A DNA stretch of 64,000 nucleotides from the NCBI GenBank assembly GCA_030694985.1, contig JAUYTV010000024.1, positions 56,648 to 120,647 on the forward strand, in the 5' to 3' direction. The position numbers were made by a program, and so were the translations under genes. Positions 1 to 9,622 of the stretch are shown here, piece by piece; within the stretch, counting starts at the first letter, position 1; every line of letters starts with the position of its first letter. This DNA is from Methanoregula sp. (GTDB lineage Archaea; Halobacteriota; Methanomicrobia; Methanomicrobiales; Methanospirillaceae). The notes below the pieces were generated by a model, which made no database searches, was not told where the DNA came from, and worked only from the letters and a program-made list of their open reading frames with translations.

Positions 1-865
1 ATGGGATATAGAGCAACTGTGCATTTGCAAACACCATCTCAAAAAGAATATTTTTCGCTTCAGGGTGGTTCATAATAAATGCCCCCTGTCCAAGGTAGTT
101 ACACGCGAGTGCAACAAAAACAATATACCATGCCTTGATAATCGGTTCTCTGCCCAGGTGTCCCATATCAGCGTAGAGTGCCTCAGTACCGGTTGCGCAC
201 AGGATCACAGAAGACAGGATAAGAAATCCTTCAAGCCCGTGATGGAGCAGGTATGATATTCCGTACATCGGGTTAATGGCAAGAAGTACTGATGGTGCAG
301 AGAATATTGAGAACAGACCAAAACCCGCAAGAGCGATAAACCATAACCCCATTATCGGGCCAAAGGCAAATGCAACCCGTTCAGTACCCCGTGCCTGGAG
401 CATGAAAAGACCGATTGCAATAACGGCAGCAATCAGCATAATGGTCATCTGGGTTGTATTCTGGAATCCCGGAACCAGATGCAAACCTTCGACTGCTGAA
501 AGAATGCTGATTGCCGGGGTGATAACACCGTCTCCAATAAAAAGAGAGATGCCAACAATCGCAATAAGTGAGACAAAAGCGATCTGGTTTCCCGATTTTA
601 ACATCGGAAGCAGGATCTCCTTGAGCACGATAGTCCCCCCTTCACCTTTTTTACCAAGGTGCATTGCAAGATATGTGTATTCAAAGGTGACCAGAAGCGT
701 GAGTGTCCAGATGATCAATGACAGGATGCCCATGATATTTTGCTGGGTTGGGGGAATAAGAAAAAATATTGCGGTGAGTGCATAAATGGGGCTCGTCCCG
801 ATATCACCAAACACAAGCCCCATAGACTTGAGTATTCCGGAAAATGTTACAGGAGCAGTTGTCAT
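1..865 (-). CDS. kup: Kup-family potassium transporter, 3' end beyond window
   Basis: K+ uptake permease of the KUP/HAK/KT family, acting in the cytoplasmic membrane. Reading leftward from an ATG at 865, 288 codons are open to the window edge. The protein shows the family N-terminal motif GLVFGDIGTSPIYAL (about residues 16-30), GDGVITPAISILSAVEGL (about 111-128) and ALYADMGHLGR (about 230-240), plus several hydrophobic helices. Bacterial Kup proteins are about 620 residues, so roughly the C-terminal half lies outside. The truncation is an edge effect, not a mutation. A second K+ system (TrkH) lies 1.2 kb away with an AI-2E-family transporter between. Methanogens hold high cytoplasmic K+, which fits two uptake systems. 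Family assignment is firm. Confidence 0.93.
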   Translation of the reverse strand, partial: MTTAPVTFSGILKSMGLVFGDIGTSPIYALTAIFFLIPPTQQNIMGILSLIIWTLTLLVTFEYTYLAMHLGKKGEGGTIVLKEILLPMLKSGNQIAFVSLIAIVGISLFIGDGVITPAISILSAVEGLHLVPGFQNTTQMTIMLIAAVIAIGLFMLQARGTERVAFAFGPIMGLWFIALAGFGLFSIFSAPSVLLAINPMYGISYLLHHGLEGFLILSSVILCATGTEALYADMGHLGREPIIKAWYIVFVALACNYLGQGAFIMNHPEAKNILFEMVFANAQLLYIP

Positions 866-942
866 TCTTTATTACCTGTCGTCGGAAATAGGGTATAAGG
901 CTTTCTCTTTTTATTGCAATGGACACGTATTACGGCAAAGTG

Positions 943-1971
943 TCAATCCTTAACTGTTAATGACGGGTTACAACCCTTTTTCTCTTCAGTGTACATGCGG
1001 TAACTGGTAATAACCAGCACAATGATGAGCGGGCCAAGTACAAAACCGGCAAGCCCCATGGTCAGAATTCCCCCGACAATCCCGATGAACATTATAACCG
1101 GGTGAACTTTTACCCTTCTGCCGATAAGGACCGGGCGGACATATATCTCCGGGACAAGTGACACAATCAGGTACCCTAAAAAAAATAGGATCAATACCCC
1201 ACGGGTATCTCCCAAGGCCTGTGCATAAGCGCCAATAAGAATGAACGCGGCAGATGATCCGATGATGGGGATAAGTTCACAGAACGCAGCAAAATATGCA
1301 TAAAAAATGATATCTCCGTACCCGAGCAGGTAAAAGACCGGAATTGCCATGAAGAAAGTAAGAACCGCAACAGCAATCTGGACATAGTAGATTGCATATA
1401 AGGTGTCACTGGTGGCATCGGAAAGCCGGTTGATATATTTTTTCAATGATGCTGGCACATGTCCGATAATTTTTGTCCTGAGTTCTTCTCCTTTGAAAAA
1501 CAGTATAAACAGGGTTGCGAAGAAAACAAACATCTTGAACAGGATTAACGGGAGATAAGTGATGAGGGTCTTTTGGTAATCGACAAAAACTGATGTCCCG
1601 TCCTGCAACAGGTTCATAAGACTTGTTTTACTAAATGGAACTCCATATGCCATAGGATTAGTCATGGGATCGTTGAGCCAGTTTCCAATCGTTGAAAACA
1701 TCTGGTTGAGTACACTGGAATTTGCAGAAAAGATCGCAAGGGTGATAAGTCCCATAGCGCTAAAAAACCCCAGCACTGCAAAAGTCAGAACCAGTGCAGA
1801 AATCCATGGCCGCATGTGGGTTGAAAGGCGGTGATGGAGCGGAATGAGCACAATTGCTAAAGATGCTCCAAGAAGCACCATATCCATAATTGACCAGAAT
1901 ATGGCAAATGCAAGTATGATGAGAAGGAGTAAAAGAATTGACGGAAACTGATCTGCACGAATCCGGATCAT
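943..1971 (-). CDS. AI-2E family transporter (UPF0118) membrane protein
   Basis: 342-residue polytopic membrane protein of the AI-2E transporter family (PF01594). The family includes E. coli TqsA and Na+/H+ antiporter-like members; the substrate cannot be read from sequence. Visible are N-terminal hydrophobic helices (about 12-90), a hydrophilic central stretch (about 95-195), and a C-terminal block of hydrophobic helices with a glycine-rich end (GLAGFVLGPLIIV) typical of the family. Length is normal (330-370). It lies between two potassium transporters and could be an ion transporter, but that is inference. It is transcribed away from trkH, with a 122-bp shared upstream region. Confidence 0.85.
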   Translation of the reverse strand: MIRIRADQFPSILLLLLIILAFAIFWSIMDMVLLGASLAIVLIPLHHRLSTHMRPWISALVLTFAVLGFFSAMGLITLAIFSANSSVLNQMFSTIGNWLNDPMTNPMAYGVPFSKTSLMNLLQDGTSVFVDYQKTLITYLPLILFKMFVFFATLFILFFKGEELRTKIIGHVPASLKKYINRLSDATSDTLYAIYYVQIAVAVLTFFMAIPVFYLLGYGDIIFYAYFAAFCELIPIIGSSAAFILIGAYAQALGDTRGVLILFFLGYLIVSLVPEIYVRPVLIGRRVKVHPVIMFIGIVGGILTMGLAGFVLGPLIIVLVITSYRMYTEEKKGCNPSLTVKD

Positions 1972-2093
1972 GAATGAATATTAATTGTACAGGATTGGGG
2001 ATTAATAACTACGTCTGTTTTATTTCGCATCCGCATCCTGATAAAAAACGATACCCATAACACTAATAACCACAAAATCACCTTGGTTATCAG

Positions 2094-3593
2094 ATGAAGC
2101 GCATCGAGCATATCGCCATGATCGCGCACGACATGGGGCTGATCTTTGAGTTCCTTGGTGTCGTATCACTTCTGCCGTTTCTGGTGCTCATCATCTTTCA
2201 CGAGTGGTCTTTAATCCTCCCGATGGCAACTGCCCCGCTCGTCTTCATACTGCTGGGATATGTGATCTCCCACATACCTCACCAGGATCTCGAACCTTCT
2301 TCATCCATCACCATTGCTGCAATAGCACTCTCGTGGCTTGCGATTGCACTTATCGGGGCACTCCCGTTTGTCTTTGGGTTGCACATGAACTATGTTGACA
2401 GTGTTTTTGAGGCAATGTCCGGATGGACGGGCACCGGGTTTACCATGATCACTTCGCTCGATACAACGCCAAAAACGCTTCTCTTCTGGCGTTCATTAAC
2501 CCAATGGATTGGCGGTATCGGAATCATTGTATTTGGGATATCCCTGCGCAGGAAGACCCGGATATCGTTATTCCGTCTCTATCGCGCTGAAGGCCGGGAA
2601 GAGGAACTGGTTCCAGCCTCAGTATCTTCCAGTCGGCGCATGTGGATGATCTATCTCGTTCTTACCTTTGCGTTTACCGGGCTTGTCATGCTCAGTGGAA
2701 TACCGCTCTGGGATTCGCTTAACCTTGTTATGGTTGCAATAGCTACCGGAGGATTTACCGTTCATGCGGGGGGTCTTAGCTATTATAACAATCCGCTGCT
2801 TGAAGCCCTGCTCATTCCGGTCATGCTTGCTGGAGCAATCCCGTTTAAGGTCTTCTTTTTCCTGTACCATGGAAAGGTGATAAATATGTTCCGGGACCAG
2901 ACGGTCAGAATATTGTTGCTCATCGTACTGGTAGGATCGCTCATCACGTCACTGGATCTGTTTATCTTTGGAAACCTGCCCCTCACTACGGCGTTTCGTC
3001 AGGGTGTCTTTACTGCGGTCTCTGGTATGGCCACCTGCGGTTTGCAGAATTCAAATCCCCATTACTGGACGGCAATTCCGATTGCAGTTGTTACCATGCT
3101 GATGTTCATTGGTGGAGCCATGGGCAGTTCTGCCGGGGGGGTAAAAGTAAATCGCGTGATGCTTGTCTACGATGGTGTGAAATGGTGGTTCCGCAGGTTT
3201 TTTGTGAGCAGTCGCGTGCTCATCCCGCTAAAATCCGGTGGGCATACTATCTCAAAAGAGATCTCTGAACTGGCGATATCAAAAAATCTGCTGGTCATTG
3301 TCATGTATGTCATTACCATCTTTATTGCAACCATTGTCACCCTTCACCTGTACATCACTTCATTCCGGCTTGAAGAGGTGGTCTTTGAACTGGTCTCTGC
3401 TTTGAGCAACGTAGGACTCAGCGTTGGTTTTATCAGTGCTGCAAGTCCTGTCTCGATAAAATGGATATTTATACTGCTTATGTGGCTGGGACGGATTGAG
3501 ATTGTACCTGTGATTATTATTATCATTGGTATTGCACGGGAGATTGAGATGGACACGCGCAACTCTCCACCGGATCGGGATCATTTACCGTGA
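2094..3593 (+). CDS. trkH: TrkH-family potassium uptake protein
   Basis: 499-residue K+-translocating subunit of a Trk/Ktr-type system in the cytoplasmic membrane. Four pore-loop filter motifs are visible: TGTGFT (112-117), ATGGFT in the second repeat, MATCGL in the third, and SNVGLS in the fourth, the last followed by a MWLGRIEI helix. These match the four membrane-pore-membrane repeats of the family. No TrkA/KtrA RCK partner gene is adjacent, so the regulatory subunit must be elsewhere. It is divergent from the AI-2E-family gene. No Shine-Dalgarno is evident before the ATG, so the transcript may be leaderless. Family call is firm; ion specificity (K+ versus Na+/K+) is inferred. Confidence 0.92.
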   Translation: MKRIEHIAMIAHDMGLIFEFLGVVSLLPFLVLIIFHEWSLILPMATAPLVFILLGYVISHIPHQDLEPSSSITIAAIALSWLAIALIGALPFVFGLHMNYVDSVFEAMSGWTGTGFTMITSLDTTPKTLLFWRSLTQWIGGIGIIVFGISLRRKTRISLFRLYRAEGREEELVPASVSSSRRMWMIYLVLTFAFTGLVMLSGIPLWDSLNLVMVAIATGGFTVHAGGLSYYNNPLLEALLIPVMLAGAIPFKVFFFLYHGKVINMFRDQTVRILLLIVLVGSLITSLDLFIFGNLPLTTAFRQGVFTAVSGMATCGLQNSNPHYWTAIPIAVVTMLMFIGGAMGSSAGGVKVNRVMLVYDGVKWWFRRFFVSSRVLIPLKSGGHTISKEISELAISKNLLVIVMYVITIFIATIVTLHLYITSFRLEEVVFELVSALSNVGLSVGFISAASPVSIKWIFILLMWLGRIEIVPVIIIIIGIAREIEMDTRNSPPDRDHLP

Positions 3594-3856
3594 AATTAAT
3601 GCTGTGGGTAAAGGAGCATTTTGGCTGTGTCATATACCCGTTGGTTATGGTACTTTTCAACATTGAAACGACCATTTTTTTGATCCGTAACACCGATTGT
3701 GCTTTACTTAATATTCCTGCGCGTAACTTAAATGGCTGAAATTTTTTTATGGCAGAATTGAGGATGAGAAAATTTAAGTGGTGCCAAATTTTTTTATTTA
3801 CACCCCCATTCTTAATTAAGTCCCCAGTGCCAACATAAGTGGCATAACGGTGATTA

Positions 3857-5062
3857 ATGGCTGAGATAAAGATCGTCGGAACAGCGCATGTATCGCAACA
3901 GAGTGTCGATGAGGTAAGAGAGGCTATCGACGCATATCAACCGGATATTGTTGCCATTGAACTCGACCAGTCGCGCTATGCGGCCTTAAAAAAGCAGGGG
4001 CGTGATCCTTCGGTTGATGATGTCCTTGAAGTTAAAAATTTTAATACACTTCTTGTCCAGTGGCTGATGGCATATCTCCAGCGCAAGATCGGTTTTGATG
4101 TCGGTGTCGAGCCTGGCGCCGAGATGAAAGCGGCAATTGAGGAAGCAGAGAAACGCGGCATTCCTATCGGGCTTGTCGACCGGGACATCCGGCTCACCCT
4201 CCTGCGGTTCTGGAACGCAATGGGTTTTTTAGAAAAATTAAAGATGTTCTGGGCTCTAGTCATCTCGATTGCTGAAGTGGACAACGGAGAGCAGATCGAT
4301 ATCGAGTCGCTCAAGCAGCAGGATATCATTGATATGGTGATGCTGGAGTTCCGCAAATTCTCTCCTAACGGTGCCCGTGCATTGATCGACGAGCGCGACG
4401 CGTATATCGCTCACCAGTTAGTGCTGTTAAAAGTGCAGCGTCCAGAAGGGCGCATCCTTGCAATTGTTGGCGCCGGGCACAGGCAGGGCATTGAGAATTT
4501 TCTGGAAAACCCAACGAGTCTGCCCCCATTCGATTCGCTCACGCGGGAACCGAAATCATTTCCCTGGGCTAAAATCTTCGGGTTTACGGTCACTGCGTTG
4601 TTTGTATTCCTGCTCGCGGCAATTGCATTTTCCGGAGTTGGCTTAGACGTCTTACTCTATGCATTCATCTTCTGGGTGGTTATCCATGGAGTGCTGGCGG
4701 CACTGGGTACTCTTTTAGCAGGAGGACATCCCTATTCTGCACTCACCAGTTTTGCCGTAGCATGGATGACTTCGTTAAATCCTATGCTTCAGTCAGGGTG
4801 GATTGCAGCATTTGTTGAAGCAAAAGTGAGAAAACCGCCCATGTCGGATTTCAGGAAAATCTATGATGCGCAATCTCTTACAGAGATGGCCCGTATCCCT
4901 CTCTTTAAAGTGGTACTGGTAGCTGCCCTTACCAATCTTGGAAGTCTGCTGGGTACAGTCCTGTATTTTATCTTTGTATTTCCCGTTCTTGGGATTGATC
5001 CGGGGGTAGTAATCTCTACAGGTATCCAGAATATGTGGACCTGGATCACCCACATACTGTGA
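3857..5062 (+). CDS. TraB/PrgY family membrane protein
   Basis: 401-residue member of the TraB family (PF01963; pheromone-shutdown TraB/PrgY of enterococci and widespread archaeal homologues; biochemical role in archaea unknown). The N-terminal half is soluble and carries the family motif VGTAHVSQQS near residues 7-16 and a second G-x-x-H motif (VGAGHRQG) near residue 205. The C-terminal 170 residues form hydrophobic helices. The ATG at 3857 is preceded by GGTGA with a short 3-nt gap. It is the last gene of the rightward potassium-transport block, and a T-run follows the stop (5064-5070). The 263-bp gap upstream is A/T-rich and contains two copies of an AAATTTTTTTAT string. Confidence 0.85.
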   Translation: MAEIKIVGTAHVSQQSVDEVREAIDAYQPDIVAIELDQSRYAALKKQGRDPSVDDVLEVKNFNTLLVQWLMAYLQRKIGFDVGVEPGAEMKAAIEEAEKRGIPIGLVDRDIRLTLLRFWNAMGFLEKLKMFWALVISIAEVDNGEQIDIESLKQQDIIDMVMLEFRKFSPNGARALIDERDAYIAHQLVLLKVQRPEGRILAIVGAGHRQGIENFLENPTSLPPFDSLTREPKSFPWAKIFGFTVTALFVFLLAAIAFSGVGLDVLLYAFIFWVVIHGVLAALGTLLAGGHPYSALTSFAVAWMTSLNPMLQSGWIAAFVEAKVRKPPMSDFRKIYDAQSLTEMARIPLFKVVLVAALTNLGSLLGTVLYFIFVFPVLGIDPGVVISTGIQNMWTWITHIL

Positions 5063-5244
5063 TTTTTTTACGGTTGTTTCATACGGAACAATATTTCGCA
5101 TTTTTTTGATAAAATCAAAGATTGAAAAGTTCCTGTCAGTTTAAAAAAACCATCATCAGAAATATTGACTCGTATCGTTTTTGTGTTGAGCGCATGACAT
5201 TCCTGTTTTTTTACGGAAAAATAAAACAGGGAAACTTACTGTGA

Positions 5245-8200
5245 CTAAGTAAACCGGTATGCTCCTTTCGTTACGATAATTTCGAAGCGGGCACCTTTGC
5301 CGGGTATGCCGTTCTCGTTGATCGTGATACCGGTAATTGAAAGAATCTCTCGTGATAAAAAGAGCCCAAGACCGGTGTTTTTCCCAAAACCCCGGGTAAA
5401 GAGGCGTTTTTTGTCTTTATCTGAAATCCCTGTACCATCATCCTCACAGACAAGCGTTAGATGACCATCAGATTCCTGTGATGAAATCCTTATGGTCTTC
5501 AACTGGTCACCCCCGTAACGGAGAGCGTTGTCAATCAGGTTGTAGAACACCTTTTCAAAAAGTCGATCAGCAAAAATTTCGAGATCAGTGCGGTCAACGT
5601 CAACACGGATTTTTTGTACCGGGATCATCGTTAGCGCTTTTTGAATGCTTGCATTCACGTTCTGCCATGTGGGAGCCGTAACACCCAACTCCTGGTAGTC
5701 TCTTGTAAAGGTGATCTGGTTCTGGATGGCATGTGCGGCGAGTTGTTCTTTTTTGATGTACCCTGAAAGAATTTCGGGTTTGTCAATTACTTCCTGTGAC
5801 AGTTCGAGATACCCTTTGAGCACCATCAGTTGGTTGAGGATGTCGTGTCGGGTGATACTTGAGAGTAAATTTATCTGCTTGTTTGCCTGCCGTAATGCAT
5901 CTTCGGCGCGTTTGCGCTCTGTAATGTCCCGTATGGAAAGGAGGATTGAAGGTGCCTTGTGAAAATTAATTACTTTTCCAATGCTTTCCACCCAGAATTT
6001 GTTTCCTTTTGATGAGATTGTATTATATTGTGCAAGGTATGCATCGTGACCCTTAGAAACCTGCATAAAGTCATAAATAGCATTCTCCCGGGACTCCGGT
6101 GCAATGAATTCAAGTACATTCCTGCCAACAAATTCTGTAGAGTAATCAGCTTCTATCAAGCGAACCGCTGCGCGGTTATTAAAAAGGATAGTTCCCTGAA
6201 AATCAAGGATCAGGATGCCGTCAAGGGCATACTCAACAAGAGAACGGAATTTCTCCTCGCTCTCAAGCAATGCTGTCTCAGCCTGCTTGCGTTCGATCTC
6301 CGCAGAAGCTTTCACGGCAATAATCTCCATGATCTCCTGCATTGATGGGGAAGATTGGATCGGACTACGGAAAAGTGCACAGAGGATCCCACAAACCTGT
6401 CCACTGGAATTCCGCAGGGGTGCTCCGATGTATCCCCGGATATTGAGCTCTACAAGGTCTTTGCTCTCCGGGAAGAGCTTGATGGCATTATCGGGATACA
6501 GGCAGAACCCCCGCTCTGCGACATTGTCGCAGGGTGTGCCTTTGAGGGTGTAGGTAAAATCAAAAATCTCCTTTCCGTCAAGAAGCATGGACAGGACTTT
6601 GACCGTCTGGTTGTCCGGCTGAATCTCACCAACCATGACGCAATCAGCTCCCAGCCAGGAACTGAGATTTTCTGTAATTTTCCGGAAAGAATTGTGTCCG
6701 GTTGAACCAACCATACTCCAGACTATTGCCTGGAAAGCAGACTCCGTGGCCTTGCGTTCAGTGATATCTGAGAGGAGGACAAGGACTGCTGCTCGCCCTT
6801 TCCATGAAATCCGGCTTGCACTGATTTTCATCCAGAATACTGATCCGTCTTTGGATATTATCCGGAATGAGTAGTCTTCTTTCAGAGGTTCTCCCAAAAG
6901 ACGCTGTTTGTGTTGTTCTGCAACTAATGTACGGTCGTCAGGGTAAACAAATTCCAGGAATGATTTTTGCGAAAGTTCTTCCAGTGTATACTTGCCAATC
7001 TGTTCGAGTTTTGGGTTTGCAAAGCATATCCTTCCATCCTGGATTACAAAAATAGCCTCATTTGCATTTTCAACCAGCATCCTATACCGGTCTTCACTCT
7101 CCTGCAGTGCTTCTTCTGCTCTCTTCCGGTCAGATATGTCAACAAAGGTCTCGATCAAAACCTCCTGATCGTTCAGGTTCGCCCGGGTAACTGACTTGAT
7201 GATGTTGATCTGTTCACCAGAAGTATTCAGCAGGATTCGTTCGGACTTGTCAATGTGCATCCCTTTGTCTGAGATAGGACAATGACCATTTGCTGTCGGA
7301 CAGATGAAATTATGGCAGATTTTGCCAAGAACATATTCGGCTGAGGCGCCGAACAATGCAAGGGCTGATGGGTTTGCGTGCAGGATTATGTGCGTCTGTG
7401 CATCAACAACAATCACACCGGCAGGAATGGATTCAAGAAGAGTTTTGAGATAGTTTTCGCTCTTGCGGATTACTTCTTCTGCTCGTTTCCGTTCAGTGAT
7501 ATCGCGATCTATGCCACGATACCCCACAATGGATCCATCCGCTGCTAAGACCGGTTCACCACTGGTTTCAAGGATGATTAATCGACCATCTTTATGCAGG
7601 TTGACATTCTCCAGCCGTATAATCGGTTTTCCGACAGATGCAGATTCAGAAATTTTTTTCCTTGTCTTTTCAGCCTCATCCGGAGGCATAAGATCATAAC
7701 AGGTCTTCCCGATTACTTCTTCGGGTCGGTATCCAAGAATTTCCAGAACCTGCGGGCTTACATATGTATACCGCTCATTGTTCCCGACCTCCCAGACCAT
7801 ATCTCGGGTTGTCTCAACCAATGCACGGAAACGCTCCTCACTTTCCCGTAATGCTGCTTCTGCTGTTTTGCGATCAGTAATATCTTTGAAAATACCTCGG
7901 GTATATTCCGGTTTCCCATCCTTCATCCTGCAGTTTGCAATACCTTCAACGTACACCTTATTCCCGTTCCGGGTTTTGAAGACCGCATCGATTATACCCA
8001 CGTTCTCCCCGGATATAACTCGCTTGAATGTGGTCATGCAATGGTCGAGACTTTCCTCATGAATGATAGAAAAAATATTGATATTCTCAAGATCCTCTTC
8101 TTGATAACCGAGCGTGTCAAGCCATTTTTGGTTGACGAAAAAAAAGTGGCCATCTGGTGCAACGCTCTGGATCAGATCATTGGCATTCTGGAGATCGTGG

Positions 8201-8613
8201 TAGCGCTCTTCCCGTTCAATGAGATTTTTTTTGGTATTTCTTATCGCAATGCATTGTTTGAGAATATGTTTAAGTTCTGTTAATACGACTTTGAAATCTC
8301 CTCCTTTCTGGAGGTAAAAATCAGCCCCGCTATTAAGGGCTTTGATGACTACTTCTTCCTTTCCTCTTCCCGTGAGAATGATGAATGGAATGTCCCCGTA
8401 CTGTTGACGGACCTGATAGAGAAAGGCTATGCCGTCAATTTCCGGCATAGAGTAATCAGCTACAATAGCATCGTATGGACGGGACGATAGTGCGTTAAGT
8501 CCCTCTTGTGCGGACGATTTTGTATCAACAGTAAATTCGGCTGAACCTTCGAGAATATTTTTGACCAGTTCCAGAAGCGCAGGTTCATCATCCACATACA
8601 GCAGAGAAATCAT
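5245..8613 (-). CDS. Soluble REC-PAS(5)-GAF histidine kinase
   Basis: 1122-residue sensor kinase without membrane segments. The order is receiver domain (1-125; acidic D8/D9 and phospho-acceptor D53 in VADYSMPE), PAS (about 139-250), PAS (257-375), PAS (380-495, with the Cys pattern C-x4-C-x6-C), PAS (505-620), GAF (640-780), PAS (790-905), H-box RHDILNQL (about 927) and HATPase with N-box NLIDNALRYGG, G1 CEDDGTGI and G2 GLGLF. Most PAS units end in the DITERK signature. It shares layout and C-terminus with the three kinases at 51.5-63.4 kb, so it is a dispersed paralogue. An N-terminal receiver on a kinase with no output domain suggests it takes phosphate from a partner or is self-regulated. 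Cognate partner and ligand are unknown. Confidence 0.9.
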   Translation of the reverse strand: MISLLYVDDEPALLELVKNILEGSAEFTVDTKSSAQEGLNALSSRPYDAIVADYSMPEIDGIAFLYQVRQQYGDIPFIILTGRGKEEVVIKALNSGADFYLQKGGDFKVVLTELKHILKQCIAIRNTKKNLIEREERYHDLQNANDLIQSVAPDGHFFFVNQKWLDTLGYQEEDLENINIFSIIHEESLDHCMTTFKRVISGENVGIIDAVFKTRNGNKVYVEGIANCRMKDGKPEYTRGIFKDITDRKTAEAALRESEERFRALVETTRDMVWEVGNNERYTYVSPQVLEILGYRPEEVIGKTCYDLMPPDEAEKTRKKISESASVGKPIIRLENVNLHKDGRLIILETSGEPVLAADGSIVGYRGIDRDITERKRAEEVIRKSENYLKTLLESIPAGVIVVDAQTHIILHANPSALALFGASAEYVLGKICHNFICPTANGHCPISDKGMHIDKSERILLNTSGEQINIIKSVTRANLNDQEVLIETFVDISDRKRAEEALQESEDRYRMLVENANEAIFVIQDGRICFANPKLEQIGKYTLEELSQKSFLEFVYPDDRTLVAEQHKQRLLGEPLKEDYSFRIISKDGSVFWMKISASRISWKGRAAVLVLLSDITERKATESAFQAIVWSMVGSTGHNSFRKITENLSSWLGADCVMVGEIQPDNQTVKVLSMLLDGKEIFDFTYTLKGTPCDNVAERGFCLYPDNAIKLFPESKDLVELNIRGYIGAPLRNSSGQVCGILCALFRSPIQSSPSMQEIMEIIAVKASAEIERKQAETALLESEEKFRSLVEYALDGILILDFQGTILFNNRAAVRLIEADYSTEFVGRNVLEFIAPESRENAIYDFMQVSKGHDAYLAQYNTISSKGNKFWVESIGKVINFHKAPSILLSIRDITERKRAEDALRQANKQINLLSSITRHDILNQLMVLKGYLELSQEVIDKPEILSGYIKKEQLAAHAIQNQITFTRDYQELGVTAPTWQNVNASIQKALTMIPVQKIRVDVDRTDLEIFADRLFEKVFYNLIDNALRYGGDQLKTIRISSQESDGHLTLVCEDDGTGISDKDKKRLFTRGFGKNTGLGLFLSREILSITGITINENGIPGKGARFEIIVTKGAYRFT

Positions 8614-8801
8614 GCAACATATCCGATTTCAATGAACGATTAACAAATACTGATTTTGTGAATGGATAACCCTTGTGATTTAGGCAGGTGATATTTTTTT
8701 CTGGCTCTTCTCCAGATTTGGGATTTTTAGGATTTTTGCAAGATGATTAATAAGGATAAAAAAATGTCACGTTTTTTAGAATAAATAGGTTGGTACTGAA
8801 A

Positions 8802-9500
8802 TTATACCGGCTTTACTATTATTTCCGGTTTTGGCAGGAACGGTATGATTGAAGCAGCAATCTTTGCAATATTCATGGACTGGAGAACTACCTTTCCAGG
8901 ACCGGTAAGCGTTGTGACAAAGAGTCCTTCGCCACCGAAGAGTGCAGTGGTAATACCGCCAACAAGAGCGATATCATAATCAACGGTATTATCAAAGCCA
9001 ACAACAAGACCCGTCTGCACTTTAATTATTTCTCCCTTCTTTAACGTCATCTCAATAATATCCCCGCAGCAGTGCAGAAAAACAATGCCATTTCCACTCA
9101 TATGCTGGAGTATGAAACCCTGACCTCCGAACAAACCCGCACGGAGTTTTTCTGTCAGGGCGATGTCTAATTCAACGCCTTCTTCACATGCGAGAAATGA
9201 TTCTCTCTTTGCAATGAACTCTTTTCCATCAGAGATCACTACTGGAAAGATTTTGCCCGGCATCATACCGGCAAAAGATACAAAACCGGTCTCATCTCCC
9301 GGAGTAAACCTGGTAAGAAAGAGACTCTCACCGACAACTGCGCGTTTCAGCCCACAGATGACACCCCCTTTGAGCTGGCTCTCCATCTGGAATGAACCGG
9401 TCATGTTCACCATGGCTCCAGCTTCTGCAAAGATTCCCTCACCTTTGATCAGATCGATCTTTACCATCTGGAGGTTGTTTCCAATGATCTCGTGTTTCAT
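8802..9500 (-). CDS. AIM24 / TIGR00266 family protein
   Basis: 232-residue protein of the AIM24 family (named after a yeast mitochondrial inner-membrane biogenesis protein; prokaryotic role unknown). The fold is predicted all-beta: glycine-rich strand repeats run throughout (for example FAEAGAMVNMTG near residue 24, FGGQGFILQHMSG in the middle and FGGEGLFVTTLTGPG near the end). The full family length is present, with no signal peptide or membrane segment. It stands alone between a kinase and a divergent RDD-family gene, so context gives no functional clue. Confidence 0.85.
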   Translation of the reverse strand: MKHEIIGNNLQMVKIDLIKGEGIFAEAGAMVNMTGSFQMESQLKGGVICGLKRAVVGESLFLTRFTPGDETGFVSFAGMMPGKIFPVVISDGKEFIAKRESFLACEEGVELDIALTEKLRAGLFGGQGFILQHMSGNGIVFLHCCGDIIEMTLKKGEIIKVQTGLVVGFDNTVDYDIALVGGITTALFGGEGLFVTTLTGPGKVVLQSMNIAKIAASIIPFLPKPEIIVKPV

Positions 9501-9622
9501 AATATTCCTAATGGATAATTCACGGGAAAAGGAGAAATGTGTTTGGGATTTTTGACAATTTCCTGATGATTGAAAAATCTATGCATACCATTTTATTCTC
9601 ATGTTCATACTTTCCTTAATCA

